A stretch of DNA of 64,000 nt from Amycolatopsis sp. EV170708-02-1 (GTDB lineage: Bacteria; Actinomycetota; Actinomycetes; Mycobacteriales; Pseudonocardiaceae). The stretch covers positions 4,278,001 through 4,342,000 of the forward strand of contig NZ_CP092497.1 of assembly GCF_022479115.1 (NCBI RefSeq). Direction: 5' to 3'. A program made the translations under genes and the position numbers. The notes beneath the pieces were generated by a model that had not been told where the DNA came from, made no database searches, and saw only the letters and a program-made list of their open reading frames with translations. This document shows positions 18,064 through 26,630 of the stretch, piece after piece (positions within the stretch are counted from its first letter, which is position 1; each line of letters opens with the position of its first letter).

Positions 18064-21000
18064 TCAGTCTTGGTGAGCTTTCGCCGGTCCCTCGACCAGC
18101 GGGGTCTGCACCAGCCGCACCGAACGGCGGCGATTGATGAACTGTCCGCGACCCGCGGGCAAGACGCGGGGCTTCACGTTGCCGAGGAACGCTCCTTCGG
18201 TCTTCGGACAGGACAGCAACAACGCCGGGGTGCCGAGCTCCCACATCCGCCGGATCGCCGGGTTCATCATGGACCGGCTCGCGCCCGCGGTGCTGCGCGC
18301 GACGATGATATGGACGCCGACGTCCGCGGCCTGCGGGATCACCGGGAGCAGGGGCCCGAGCGGGCCGGAACTACCGGAGGACTCGGCCAGTTCGAAGTCG
18401 TCGATGATGATGTACAGGCGGCCGCCCTTCCACCAGTCACGTTTGTGCAGCCGGCTCGGGCTGATTTCGGGGCCAGGTATCCGCTTTTCGAACACCGGAG
18501 CCGCGCCCGCGATGGACTTGGTGAGGGCTTCCGCCCCGACCGCGTATTCGAGCTGGTACTCGGGCGGGATCGAATCGGTCAGTTCGCGCCGGAAGTCGCC
18601 GAACATCACCCGTGCCTCGTCGGATGAGTGGTGCGCGACGACGGATCGGGCGATGTGCCTCAGCAGGTTGGTTTTCCCGGTCTCGGCGTCTCCGTAGATC
18701 AGCAGGTGCGGGCTGGCGTCGAAGTCGTGCCACTGCGGCCCGAGTTCGACGTCTTCGATGCCGAGGGCCATTCGCATTTCCGCGGTGGGGCTGGGCGCTG
18801 TCGGTCCGGGCAGTTCGGTCACCGAGAGCGTGTGCGGCAGCAGCCGCACCTTCGGCGCGACGGGTGCGGTCGGCAGGGCCAGGGCTTCGGCGAGTTCCAC
18901 GGTGGCGTCGGCGAGGTCGTCGGTGCCGCTGTAGCCGTCGATCCGGGGCAGCGCGGCGAGGAAGTGCAATTTGTCGACGGTGATGCCGCGGCCGGGGATG
19001 GCGGGTACGGTCGCGGCGAACCTGCTGTTGATCTCCGAATCCACCGGATCGCCGAGTTTCAGTTCGAACCGGGTGCCGATCACGTCGCGCAACCAGGGCC
19101 GCATCTCCGACCAGCGGTTGGTGGCGATCACGAGATGGATGCCGAAGCTGAGTCCGCGGGCGGCGAGTTCGGTGAACCGCTCTTCGACATCCTCGAAGTC
19201 CTGCCGGACGGTGTACCAGCCGTCGACCACGAGGAACACGTCGCCGTGCGGATCGATGTCGGTGTATTTTCCCTGCTGTCTGGCCCGCCGGTAGCTGGCC
19301 ATCGAGTCGATGTTGTGCTCGGCGAAGATCCCTTCGCGACGGGTCATCAGGTTGGTGACCTCCAGTACCGTCCGGGTCACGCGATCCCGGTCGAGCCTGT
19401 TCGCGATGCTGCCGACGTGGGGGAGTTTGGCCAGCGCGGTGAGCGTGCCACCGAAGTCGAGGCAGTAGAACTGCACCTCCGCCGCGGTGTGCGTCAGCGC
19501 GAGCCCGGCGATCAGGGTGCGCAGCATGGTGCTCTTGCCACTCTGCGGCCCGCCGACCACCGCCACGTTTCCCTTGGCACCGGAAAGGTCGGCGGTCAGC
19601 AGTTCCCGGCGTTGCTGCGCGGGGAGATCGATCAAGCCCACCGGCACGGTGAGGTTCGCCGTCTGCAGGTCGCCGACCGGACGCGGACCGAGCTCGACAT
19701 GGTCCACCAGCGGCGGGAGCAACTGGTCCAGCGTGGCCGGTTTCTTCAGCGGGGGCAGCCAGACCTGGTGCGCGCGGGGGCCGACGTCGCGCAACCTTTC
19801 GAGGAGGACGTCGAGCATGGTGTCGGTGGATTCCTGCGAGTCGTCCGGCTCCGGCTCAGGTTCCGGCTCGAGTACCGACGGCGGCTCGACGTACCGGGTG
19901 CCGAAGGGCGTGACGTGCTGCTCGACCGAGTCGATCCCGGTGCGCCGGCGTTTGGCCAGGTAGGGCGCCGAGGAGAACGCGCCCTTGAAACGGATCAGCG
20001 TCTGCGTGTCCGGTCGCAAATAGCCGTTGCCGGGGCTGTTCGGCAGTTCGTAGGCGTCCGGGACGCCGATGACGCTCCGGCTTTCCATCGCGGAGAACGT
20101 GCGCAGGCCGATCCGGTACGACAGATGGGTCTCGACCTTGTGGATCCGGCCTTCATCGAGTCGTTGCGAGGCCAGCAGCATATGCACGCCGAGGCTCCGG
20201 CCGAGCCTGCCGATCATGGCGAACACGTCGATGAACTCGGGTTTGCTGGACAGCATCTCGCTGAATTCGTCCACCACGATGAACAGGGCGGGCATGGGTT
20301 CCAGCTGCACGCCTTGCGCGCGGGCGGCTTCGTAATCACGCCTCGACGCATAGTTGCCGGCCGCACGCAGATGCTCTTGACGACGGTTCAGTTCACCGGT
20401 CAGCGCGTCCTGCATCCGGTCGACCAGCTCGAGCTCCTCGGCGAGGTTGGTGATCACCGCGGACGTATGCGGCAGCTGGTCGAACCCCAGGAACGCCGCG
20501 CCGCCCTTGAAGTCGACGAGCACGAAGTTGAGATCTTCGGAGGAGTGTGTTGTCGCCAACGCGAGTACGAGGGTGCGCAGAAGTTCGCTCTTGCCCGAAC
20601 CGGTGGCGCCGATGCACAGACCGTGTGGTCCCATCCCGTCTTCGGCGGCCTCCTTGATGTCGAGTTCGAGCGGGGCTCCACCGCCGGCGATCCCGATGGG
20701 GACCCGCAGCCGTCGTTTGCTGGTCATCCGTTCGCGGCGGTACTTGGTCGGTTCGAACGTGGCGACGTCACCGAGCCCGAGCAGACCGGCGAGGTCGTAG
20801 TCCGCGGCCATCGGCTCGTCGTCTTCGGTCACCTCACCGACCCTGAATCTGGCCATCGTCCTGGCCAGCGCGGTGGCCGCCACCTCGCTCAGCGAGTCCG
20901 GACGGCAAAGCGGGGTGTTGCGAGGTTTCCCCAGCCGGTCGAAGGACACCGTATGCGCCTGGTCGGTGCCGACGTCGAGGAACAACGCCCCGGCCCGCTG

Positions 21001-22056
21001 CTGCCAGGGCAGCGAGCCGGATACGTCCAGGACCACGGCGTTGCGGTAGCCCTCGTCGGCGGCCCGGTGGTCGGCGGGCAGGACGATGCCGTCCAGGACG
21101 AGGACGACGAACGGCTCGGACGCCGTGATCGGGGTGTCGGCTTCGAACCGGGGACGGCCGGTGAACGCCGGGCCGCCGAGCAGCAGTTCGATCTCGGCGA
21201 TGCTGTCGGTGACCAGCCGTCGTGCGCCGGCGGCGTCCCGGCTTTCCAGGTCCTGGTTGTGTGGCAGCCACTTCAGCCAGTCCCAGCGGTCGATCCGCTC
21301 GTCGGTGGCGCAGACCGCGATCCGGACATCGCCGGGCGCGTGCGCGGTGGCGAACTGGGCGAGCATGGCCCGCACGAGACCCAGCACGGCCTGATCGTCA
21401 CCGCTGAACTGGATCTGCCCGAAACCTCGCAGGTACACCGCGATCGGCGCGTCGGACAGAGTGGAGTAGGCCCGCAGGAACCGGCGCAGCGCGTGCGCGG
21501 ACAGCGGTTCGAGATCCTCGATCGGCTTCGTGTTCGGCGGCTGCATCTTGAGCGTGGAACGTTGCGTGCCCAGCCCGAGGCGGACCTCGCCGAAGTCGTC
21601 GTGCGCGGGACGGCGCTCCCACAGGCGATACCCCAGCGCGATGGACCACAGGCCATGCGGGTCAGGGTGGATCCAGCGTGCCGCGCGCTGCTGCTCGCCG
21701 AGTGACGTGCGTACCTGGTTGCGCAGCTGGGCGAGGTAGCGGATGTAGTCCCGCCGGTCGCCGTTCAGTTTTTGCTTGTGGGTGACCGAACTGCGCATCA
21801 GCTGTGCGATGAGCATGCCGACGACCGAGAGCAGCATCATGCCCCCGCCGACGTAGGCCAGCACTCCGGACCCCGGCCGGACGAACATCATCACCATGGC
21901 CATGGAACCGAGGCCCATCGGCAAGTACATCAGCAGCGAACTGATTCCGCTGCCGGCGTCCTCCGGAACGGCGGGTGGTTCCTGGATCTCGATTTCGGTG
22001 GTCGGGGCGGTCGGTTTCGGGCGTCGCGCCTGCCGGGCGAACAGGGTCGTGCTCAC
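18064..22056 (-). CDS. eccC: Type VII secretion ATPase EccC (FtsK/SpoIIIE family)
   Basis: A 1330-residue single-chain EccC, the motor of the ESX secretion machine at the inner membrane. Two membrane helices lie at about residues 40-95. Three FtsK-type ATPase domains follow, each with a Walker A: GATGSGKSELLR (about residue 481), VGGPQSGKSTMLRT (about 832) and YGDAETGKTNLLR (about 1119). Walker B-like strands are FVLVDFKGG, FYCLDFGG and VMFGDFRRE. The GTG at 22056 is chosen because GAGGAG sits five bases upstream; the longer ATG at 22086 lacks this. The mycobacterial ESX-1 version is split into two chains; this one is fused, as in most actinobacteria. It is divergent from eccD. Confidence 0.96.
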   Translation of the reverse strand: MSTTLFARQARRPKPTAPTTEIEIQEPPAVPEDAGSGISSLLMYLPMGLGSMAMVMMFVRPGSGVLAYVGGGMMLLSVVGMLIAQLMRSSVTHKQKLNGDRRDYIRYLAQLRNQVRTSLGEQQRAARWIHPDPHGLWSIALGYRLWERRPAHDDFGEVRLGLGTQRSTLKMQPPNTKPIEDLEPLSAHALRRFLRAYSTLSDAPIAVYLRGFGQIQFSGDDQAVLGLVRAMLAQFATAHAPGDVRIAVCATDERIDRWDWLKWLPHNQDLESRDAAGARRLVTDSIAEIELLLGGPAFTGRPRFEADTPITASEPFVVLVLDGIVLPADHRAADEGYRNAVVLDVSGSLPWQQRAGALFLDVGTDQAHTVSFDRLGKPRNTPLCRPDSLSEVAATALARTMARFRVGEVTEDDEPMAADYDLAGLLGLGDVATFEPTKYRRERMTSKRRLRVPIGIAGGGAPLELDIKEAAEDGMGPHGLCIGATGSGKSELLRTLVLALATTHSSEDLNFVLVDFKGGAAFLGFDQLPHTSAVITNLAEELELVDRMQDALTGELNRRQEHLRAAGNYASRRDYEAARAQGVQLEPMPALFIVVDEFSEMLSSKPEFIDVFAMIGRLGRSLGVHMLLASQRLDEGRIHKVETHLSYRIGLRTFSAMESRSVIGVPDAYELPNSPGNGYLRPDTQTLIRFKGAFSSAPYLAKRRRTGIDSVEQHVTPFGTRYVEPPSVLEPEPEPEPDDSQESTDTMLDVLLERLRDVGPRAHQVWLPPLKKPATLDQLLPPLVDHVELGPRPVGDLQTANLTVPVGLIDLPAQQRRELLTADLSGAKGNVAVVGGPQSGKSTMLRTLIAGLALTHTAAEVQFYCLDFGGTLTALAKLPHVGSIANRLDRDRVTRTVLEVTNLMTRREGIFAEHNIDSMASYRRARQQGKYTDIDPHGDVFLVVDGWYTVRQDFEDVEERFTELAARGLSFGIHLVIATNRWSEMRPWLRDVIGTRFELKLGDPVDSEINSRFAATVPAIPGRGITVDKLHFLAALPRIDGYSGTDDLADATVELAEALALPTAPVAPKVRLLPHTLSVTELPGPTAPSPTAEMRMALGIEDVELGPQWHDFDASPHLLIYGDAETGKTNLLRHIARSVVAHHSSDEARVMFGDFRRELTDSIPPEYQLEYAVGAEALTKSIAGAAPVFEKRIPGPEISPSRLHKRDWWKGGRLYIIIDDFELAESSGSSGPLGPLLPVIPQAADVGVHIIVARSTAGASRSMMNPAIRRMWELGTPALLLSCPKTEGAFLGNVKPRVLPAGRGQFINRRRSVRLVQTPLVEGPAKAHQD

Positions 22057-22189
22057 AGGCTCTCCTCGGTGAGTGGACTTGCCCAATTTGGTGGCGTCGA
22101 GCTTGAGAACGGGGAGGACCCGGGGCGCGCGCCGCTACCTTGAGGCCGGTTCACGGTCTTTGACCTGGGAAGGAAGGACCTGAACGTCG
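22057..22189. promoter_or_regulatory. Divergent eccC / eccD promoter region
   Basis: 133 bases that separate the two divergent ESX transcription units. A GGGAAGGAAGGA purine tract precedes eccD and GAGGAG precedes eccC. Promoter boxes could not be assigned with confidence. Confidence 0.45.
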
Positions 22190-23587
22190 ATGGAAGAGCA
22201 GACACAGCATCGCACAACGACATCGGTCCGGCTACGGTTCGTTCTCGGGAAACGGGCGACGGATGTGGCGTTGCCTGCCGAGGTGACGCTGGTCGAACTG
22301 CTGCCCGCGATCCTCCCGCAGTTCGGCGCCGAGCAGGTCGAGCAGGGTGCGGATCACGAAGGATGGGTAGTGCAGCGTCTCGGCGAGGCGCCACTGGACG
22401 AAGACCGCACGTTGGCCGAGCTCAATCTGCTCGACGGCGAGACCGTCCACTTGCGACCGCGAGTGGACCAGCTCGCGGCGATCGACTTCGACGATCTGGT
22501 CGACGGTGTCGGTGAACAGGTCCGCCGGCATCCCAGTGCCTGGAATCCGGCGCGGACCCGCTGGATGCTGCGCATCGCCGCCGGAGTGACCCTGCTGCTC
22601 GGTGCCTGGCTGCTGCCCGGCAGTGGCTCGGTGGCGATCCAGGCCTTTCTCGCGTGGGCCTTCACGGTGCTCCTGCTCGTGGGTAGCGCGCTGGTGGCCA
22701 GGGGAGCCAGCGACCCGCAGCTGGCGACTGTCGTGGCGGGTGTCGCGGCGGGTTACGGAGCGCTGGGCGGGGTACTCCTGGTTCAGACACTCGATCCGGG
22801 TGCCATCTGGATGATCGAGATGACCGGCTCGGCCGCAGGCGGGCTGCTCGCACTGGTCATCGGGGTGGTCGCGGTCGCCGACGCGGCCTTGGTGTTCGCC
22901 GGTGCGATGATGTTCGCCGGCAATCTGGTGATCACCGGACTCATCGGCTCGCTGACATCGGCGACGGCGTCGCAGGCGGTCGGGATCGGGTTGGTGGTCT
23001 CCCTGATCATCGGGATCTTCGTGCCGTCCGGGGCGTTCCGATTGTCCGGCCTGACCCTGCCGATGTTGCCGGGCGACGCGGACGAACTCAACGAGGACAT
23101 CGAGCCCGTGCGACACGAGCTCGTCGTGGAACGAGGCGCGGCCACCGTCGGCTACTCCACCGCGCTGCACGTGGGCCTTGGCGCCGCGCAGACGGTGCAG
23201 CTGCCGATACTGGTCTCCGGAGGGCACGGCTGGTCCATGGTGCTCTCGCTGGTGATGGCGTTCCTGTTGTTCCTGCGTGCGCGCCATCCCGCCGGATTGA
23301 CGCAGCGCTGGGCGATACTGGTACCGGCGGCCGTGTGTGTCGTGGCCAACCTCGTGCATATCGCGGGCGAACAGACCCTCTTCGGGAGAGTGCTCGCGAT
23401 CTTCCTGCCGCTGGTCGCCGCCGGTGTGCTGTTGCTGCTGTTCAGCAAGAAGTTGCCGGGGATCCGGCTGCGGCCGTACTGGGGCCGCGCGGTGGAGATC
23501 CTGGAGCTGCTGACCTCCATCGCGATCATCCCGATTCTGCTGCAAATCCTCCATGTGTACGCAACCATGAGAGGCCTGGGCGGCTGA
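22190..23587 (+). CDS. eccD: Type VII secretion membrane protein EccD
   Basis: A 465-residue EccD, the main channel-lining membrane subunit. Residues ~12-95 form the ubiquitin-like YukD domain (RLRFVLGKRATDVALP to LDGETVHLRP). After a linker, about eleven hydrophobic helices run from residue ~125 to the end, for example WMLRIAAGVTLLLGAWLLP and VGIGLVVSLIIGIFVPSG. The stop overlaps the eccB start by one base (TGATG), so the two are coupled. Length and topology are normal for the family. Confidence 0.95.
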   Translation: MEEQTQHRTTTSVRLRFVLGKRATDVALPAEVTLVELLPAILPQFGAEQVEQGADHEGWVVQRLGEAPLDEDRTLAELNLLDGETVHLRPRVDQLAAIDFDDLVDGVGEQVRRHPSAWNPARTRWMLRIAAGVTLLLGAWLLPGSGSVAIQAFLAWAFTVLLLVGSALVARGASDPQLATVVAGVAAGYGALGGVLLVQTLDPGAIWMIEMTGSAAGGLLALVIGVVAVADAALVFAGAMMFAGNLVITGLIGSLTSATASQAVGIGLVVSLIIGIFVPSGAFRLSGLTLPMLPGDADELNEDIEPVRHELVVERGAATVGYSTALHVGLGAAQTVQLPILVSGGHGWSMVLSLVMAFLLFLRARHPAGLTQRWAILVPAAVCVVANLVHIAGEQTLFGRVLAIFLPLVAAGVLLLLFSKKLPGIRLRPYWGRAVEILELLTSIAIIPILLQILHVYATMRGLGG

Positions 23588-25014
23588 TGAAGTCCCGCAA
23601 AGACCAAGTGCAGGCCTATTTCTTCGTGGTCGGCCGGCTGGCGGCGGCGGTCACCCACGGCAGGCCCGATGTGGTGCAGGCACCGAACAGACGCCTGAAC
23701 ACCGGCACTGTCCTGGGGATCATGCTGGCCGCGTTGCTCATGGCGGTCTTCGGGATCTACGGTCTCTTCGTTCCCGGCGGGGACAACTCTTGGCGCCAGC
23801 CGGGGACTATCGTCATGAACAAGACCACTGGTGCGCGATACGTCTATCTCGACGGCCAGCTCCGGCCGGTGCTGAACTACTCGTCCGCGCGGCTGGTCGG
23901 CGGGAAATCCGGGACCGGCGCGGTGGTTTCGGTGTCACAGAACTCCTTGGGCGATACTCCGGTGGGTCAGCCGATCGGGATCGTCGGTGCCCCGGACGCG
24001 TTGCCTGACGCGGGCAAACTCAAAGGTGGACCGTGGACGGTCTGTGTCCAACCGGACGCCACCGGCACTCCCCCCGGGCCGAAAGTGACCTTGCTGCTCG
24101 GGCCACGGGCGGGTCGAGTGCTGGCAGACAGACAAGCTCTGCTTGTATCCACTTCGGACGGAACAAGCTTCCTGCTGTGGCAGGGAAAGCGCCACCGAGT
24201 GGCCGGTCGCGCGGTGCTGCAGACGCTCGGATACGGCGACGTCGTGCCGGTAGCAGTCACCACGGCGTGGCTGAACACGATTCCCCAAGCGCAGGACATC
24301 TCGGTACCGGTGACGCCGGGAATCGGCGAACCCGGCCCTCGGATAGACGGACGCCCGAGCGTGGTCGGCCAGGTCTACGAGGTCCGCAACCCGGCGATCA
24401 GCTCCGCCCAGCTCTACCTGGTCCGGCAGGATGGGATCGCTCCCTTGAGCCGCACCACCGCGGCGCTGGTGCTCGCGGCTCCCTCCACGCGAGGCGCTTA
24501 CCCCGGCGAGCCGGTCGCGCCGATCCAGGTGGGACCGGCGGCGCTGTCAGGTGTAGCGGCGTCGTCCGGCCTGGATCTCGTCGCAGGCCTACCGCCGGAA
24601 CCGCCCGAGGTAGTCACCCCGACGCGTGACTCCTTGGCGTGTACCCGGCTGATTCCCTCTGCCACAGGGGAGATGGGCGTGGTGGCCGAGTTGCTGCCGT
24701 CGGCGTCGGTGACGGCTCAGGCTGTCCCCGTGGCCCAGCATGTCGCGGGATCGACGGCGGACCTCGTGTCCATTCCCGCCGGCGGGGGAGTGCTCGCCAG
24801 GGAGACACCAGCTCCCGGTGCGCCGTCCGGCACCGTGTATCTCGTCACCGAAGTCGGCATCAGGTACCCGCTCGCCGACGCCGAGGTGATGGGTGCGCTC
24901 GGTTATACGGAATCCTCGGTGATCCGCGTGCCGGCGGAACTTCTCGCGCTGCTACCGGCCGGTCCGCTGCTCAGTGTGGCCGGCGCGTTACAGGGTCAGG
25001 CGCCGCGACCGTGA
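23587..25014 (+). CDS. eccB: Type VII secretion protein EccB
   Basis: A 475-residue EccB. The N-terminus MKSRKDQVQAYFFVVGRL is the cytosolic tail typical of the family; a single membrane helix follows at about residues 42-63 (VLGIMLAALLMAVFGIYGLF). The rest is the outer R-type repeat domain, with the paired cysteines at WTVCVQPD and SLACTRL. The ATG overlaps the eccD stop, so this start is preferred over upstream in-frame codons. EccE and the mycosin protease MycP, usual partners, are not in this window. Confidence 0.95.
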   Translation: MKSRKDQVQAYFFVVGRLAAAVTHGRPDVVQAPNRRLNTGTVLGIMLAALLMAVFGIYGLFVPGGDNSWRQPGTIVMNKTTGARYVYLDGQLRPVLNYSSARLVGGKSGTGAVVSVSQNSLGDTPVGQPIGIVGAPDALPDAGKLKGGPWTVCVQPDATGTPPGPKVTLLLGPRAGRVLADRQALLVSTSDGTSFLLWQGKRHRVAGRAVLQTLGYGDVVPVAVTTAWLNTIPQAQDISVPVTPGIGEPGPRIDGRPSVVGQVYEVRNPAISSAQLYLVRQDGIAPLSRTTAALVLAAPSTRGAYPGEPVAPIQVGPAALSGVAASSGLDLVAGLPPEPPEVVTPTRDSLACTRLIPSATGEMGVVAELLPSASVTAQAVPVAQHVAGSTADLVSIPAGGGVLARETPAPGAPSGTVYLVTEVGIRYPLADAEVMGALGYTESSVIRVPAELLALLPAGPLLSVAGALQGQAPRP

Positions 25015-25178
25015 CCGCCGTTCGGTCCCTCATGGGGGGAATTTCCCAGGTACGCCGGGGAGTGGGCGACGAGGACGATCTTCCGGTTCGGGAAACCTAG
25101 TCTTCAGGGAGCAGCGAGCCTACCGGCTGCCTGAGCCGAGGATGACCAGACGTAGCGACTATTTGCGGGAGACTTGAA

Positions 25179-25508
25179 GTGGCGCATTCAACGCAGCTCA
25201 ATGTGACGACGATCGACCAGCAGGCGACACGGCACGAGGAGGTCGCGGACAGCATCAGCAAACAGCTCGACCAGTTGAAGGCTCAGGTCAACGCGACCTT
25301 GGCCGCAAGCCCGAGTGGGGCGACCCGGGCACTGAGCACCACATGCGACAACTGGGTGGAATCGGTCCGGAATTCAGTGCTCGCTAATCTGCGCGCGATG
25401 GCGGGCGACATCCGCACTGAGGCAGGTAAGCAGGACGAAACCGACCAGGAACACATGGATACCATCAACCGCCTGTCGATGGACACCGGAAACTTCCTGG
25501 GCGCCTAG
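25179..25508 (+). CDS. WXG100/ESAT-6-like small secreted protein
   Basis: A 109-residue helical protein, GTG start preceded by GGGAGA. Two amphipathic helices flank the turn CDNWVESVRN, where the Trp takes the place of the WXG turn; the glycine is missing. Heptad-like patterns (ISKQLDQLKAQVN, MDTINRLSMDT) support a helical hairpin. Position directly after eccB, followed 52 bases later by a canonical WXG100 gene, suggests the two form an EsxA/EsxB-type heterodimer, which is an inference. Confidence 0.8.
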   Translation: MAHSTQLNVTTIDQQATRHEEVADSISKQLDQLKAQVNATLAASPSGATRALSTTCDNWVESVRNSVLANLRAMAGDIRTEAGKQDETDQEHMDTINRLSMDTGNFLGA

Positions 25509-25560
25509 TCCCCACCGTCTCAAAATTACCCAACGTGCCTACCCGAAAAGGATCAGAGAC

Positions 25561-25851
25561 GTGACTGACGCAACCATCACATATGACTACCCGGTCATCG
25601 AAGAGTGCTTGAGCATGATGTCCAGGAAGGCCACTGAGATCGAGGGGCAGACTAACGAACTCGAGAGTGATGTCAAGCGCATCATGATCGAATGGAAGGG
25701 TGATACAGCCAACCGCTACGACGAGCGCTCCAATGGCCTCCGGAACGAACTTCACGGCCACCGAGATAATCTCAACAATCTTAATGTGGCGCTCCGTAAT
25801 GCCGCGGAAGCGATGAAGGCACAAGACAGTCGTGGTGCCAGCAGCATCTAG
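25561..25851 (+). CDS. WXG100 family ESX substrate
   Basis: A 96-residue canonical WXG100 protein: helix one, the IEWKGDTANRYDE turn carrying Trp-Lys-Gly, then helix two. The GTG start has AAAGGATCAGAG upstream. The usual C-terminal YxxxD/E export signal is not obvious (tail QDSRGASSI), so it may rely on the partner for targeting. A hairpin follows at once, ending this small gene pair. Confidence 0.9.
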   Translation: MTDATITYDYPVIEECLSMMSRKATEIEGQTNELESDVKRIMIEWKGDTANRYDERSNGLRNELHGHRDNLNNLNVALRNAAEAMKAQDSRGASSI

Positions 25852-25858
25852 CGGGCCG

Positions 25859-25899
25859 GACGGTGTACCGGGTCGTCCCGATCGGCCCGGTACACCGTC
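25859..25899 (+). terminator. Hairpin terminator after WXG100 pair
   Basis: GACGGTGTACCGGG at 25859-25872 pairs with CCCGGTACACCGTC at 25886-25899, a 14-bp stem and 13-base loop. No U-tract follows, which is common for actinobacterial terminators. Confidence 0.75.
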
Positions 25900-25969
25900 T
25901 TCGGCCCTATTTCGGCAAGCGACTGGAAGCGCTCCGGCCTGGAGTCTCGACTAGTTAAGGAGGTTCGCC

Positions 25970-26488
25970 ATGTCCATGGAATTTGACCCAGCGGCGATCA
26001 GGCTGTCGGCGGGCAAGCTAGGCGACATCATGAACGACATGTCCGCGTTCACGGCGCTCAAGGTGACAGTTCCGAATGCCGGGAGTTTCGAGGTCGCGAA
26101 GTGGCTCGAGCAGATCGTGCAGGATCGTGTCAACGGTATCGTCGCGCACGCAGAGCATCTGCAGATCGCCTTGAGGAACATGGATACGACGCTGACTCAG
26201 ATCGCCAATGAGTTCGAGAACGCGGACGGTGAGAACGCCAAGCGGATCAAGGCGAGTATCGCCGAGCTGCAGTCGACCATCCGGCAGGACATCTCGTCCT
26301 TCGACGCGAACAGCTCTTCGTCTGAAGACTCGCCAGTGGAGAAGTCGGAAGAATCTCTGACGGAGAGGTCCGAAGTTTCATCGGCTGACGAGGTGCGGAA
26401 GGATCCTGAAGATGTCGCTCCTCCCGTCGAGGAGAACGACGAGGAGGAGGTGTCGGAGTATTCCGACTACCTGGATAAGGCCAGGTGA
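25970..26488 (+). CDS. ESX-associated helical protein with acidic tail
   Basis: 172 residues. The first ~115 are helical (PAAIRLSAGKLGDIMNDM, then VAKWLEQIVQDRVN and IALRNMDTTLTQIANEFENA), like the small EspC/EspA-type partners found in ESX loci. The last ~60 residues are Ser/Glu/Asp-rich and probably disordered. AAGGAGG is placed before the ATG. No WXG turn and no clear export motif were seen. Probably a secreted or chaperone component; the assignment is from context. Confidence 0.65.
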   Translation: MSMEFDPAAIRLSAGKLGDIMNDMSAFTALKVTVPNAGSFEVAKWLEQIVQDRVNGIVAHAEHLQIALRNMDTTLTQIANEFENADGENAKRIKASIAELQSTIRQDISSFDANSSSSEDSPVEKSEESLTERSEVSSADEVRKDPEDVAPPVEENDEEEVSEYSDYLDKAR

Positions 26489-26630
26489 GTAGTACTTTCA
26501 AGCATTGCGGTGGTATCTGCAGTTTGTCGGTCAAGCCTCCCGGCTGATCGACAGCCTTCATGTATTCGCAGTTCTTCCCGTTTCGTATCGCTGTCCGGTT
26601 GACCAGTTCTCTCGGTGAGGATTCTTCGCT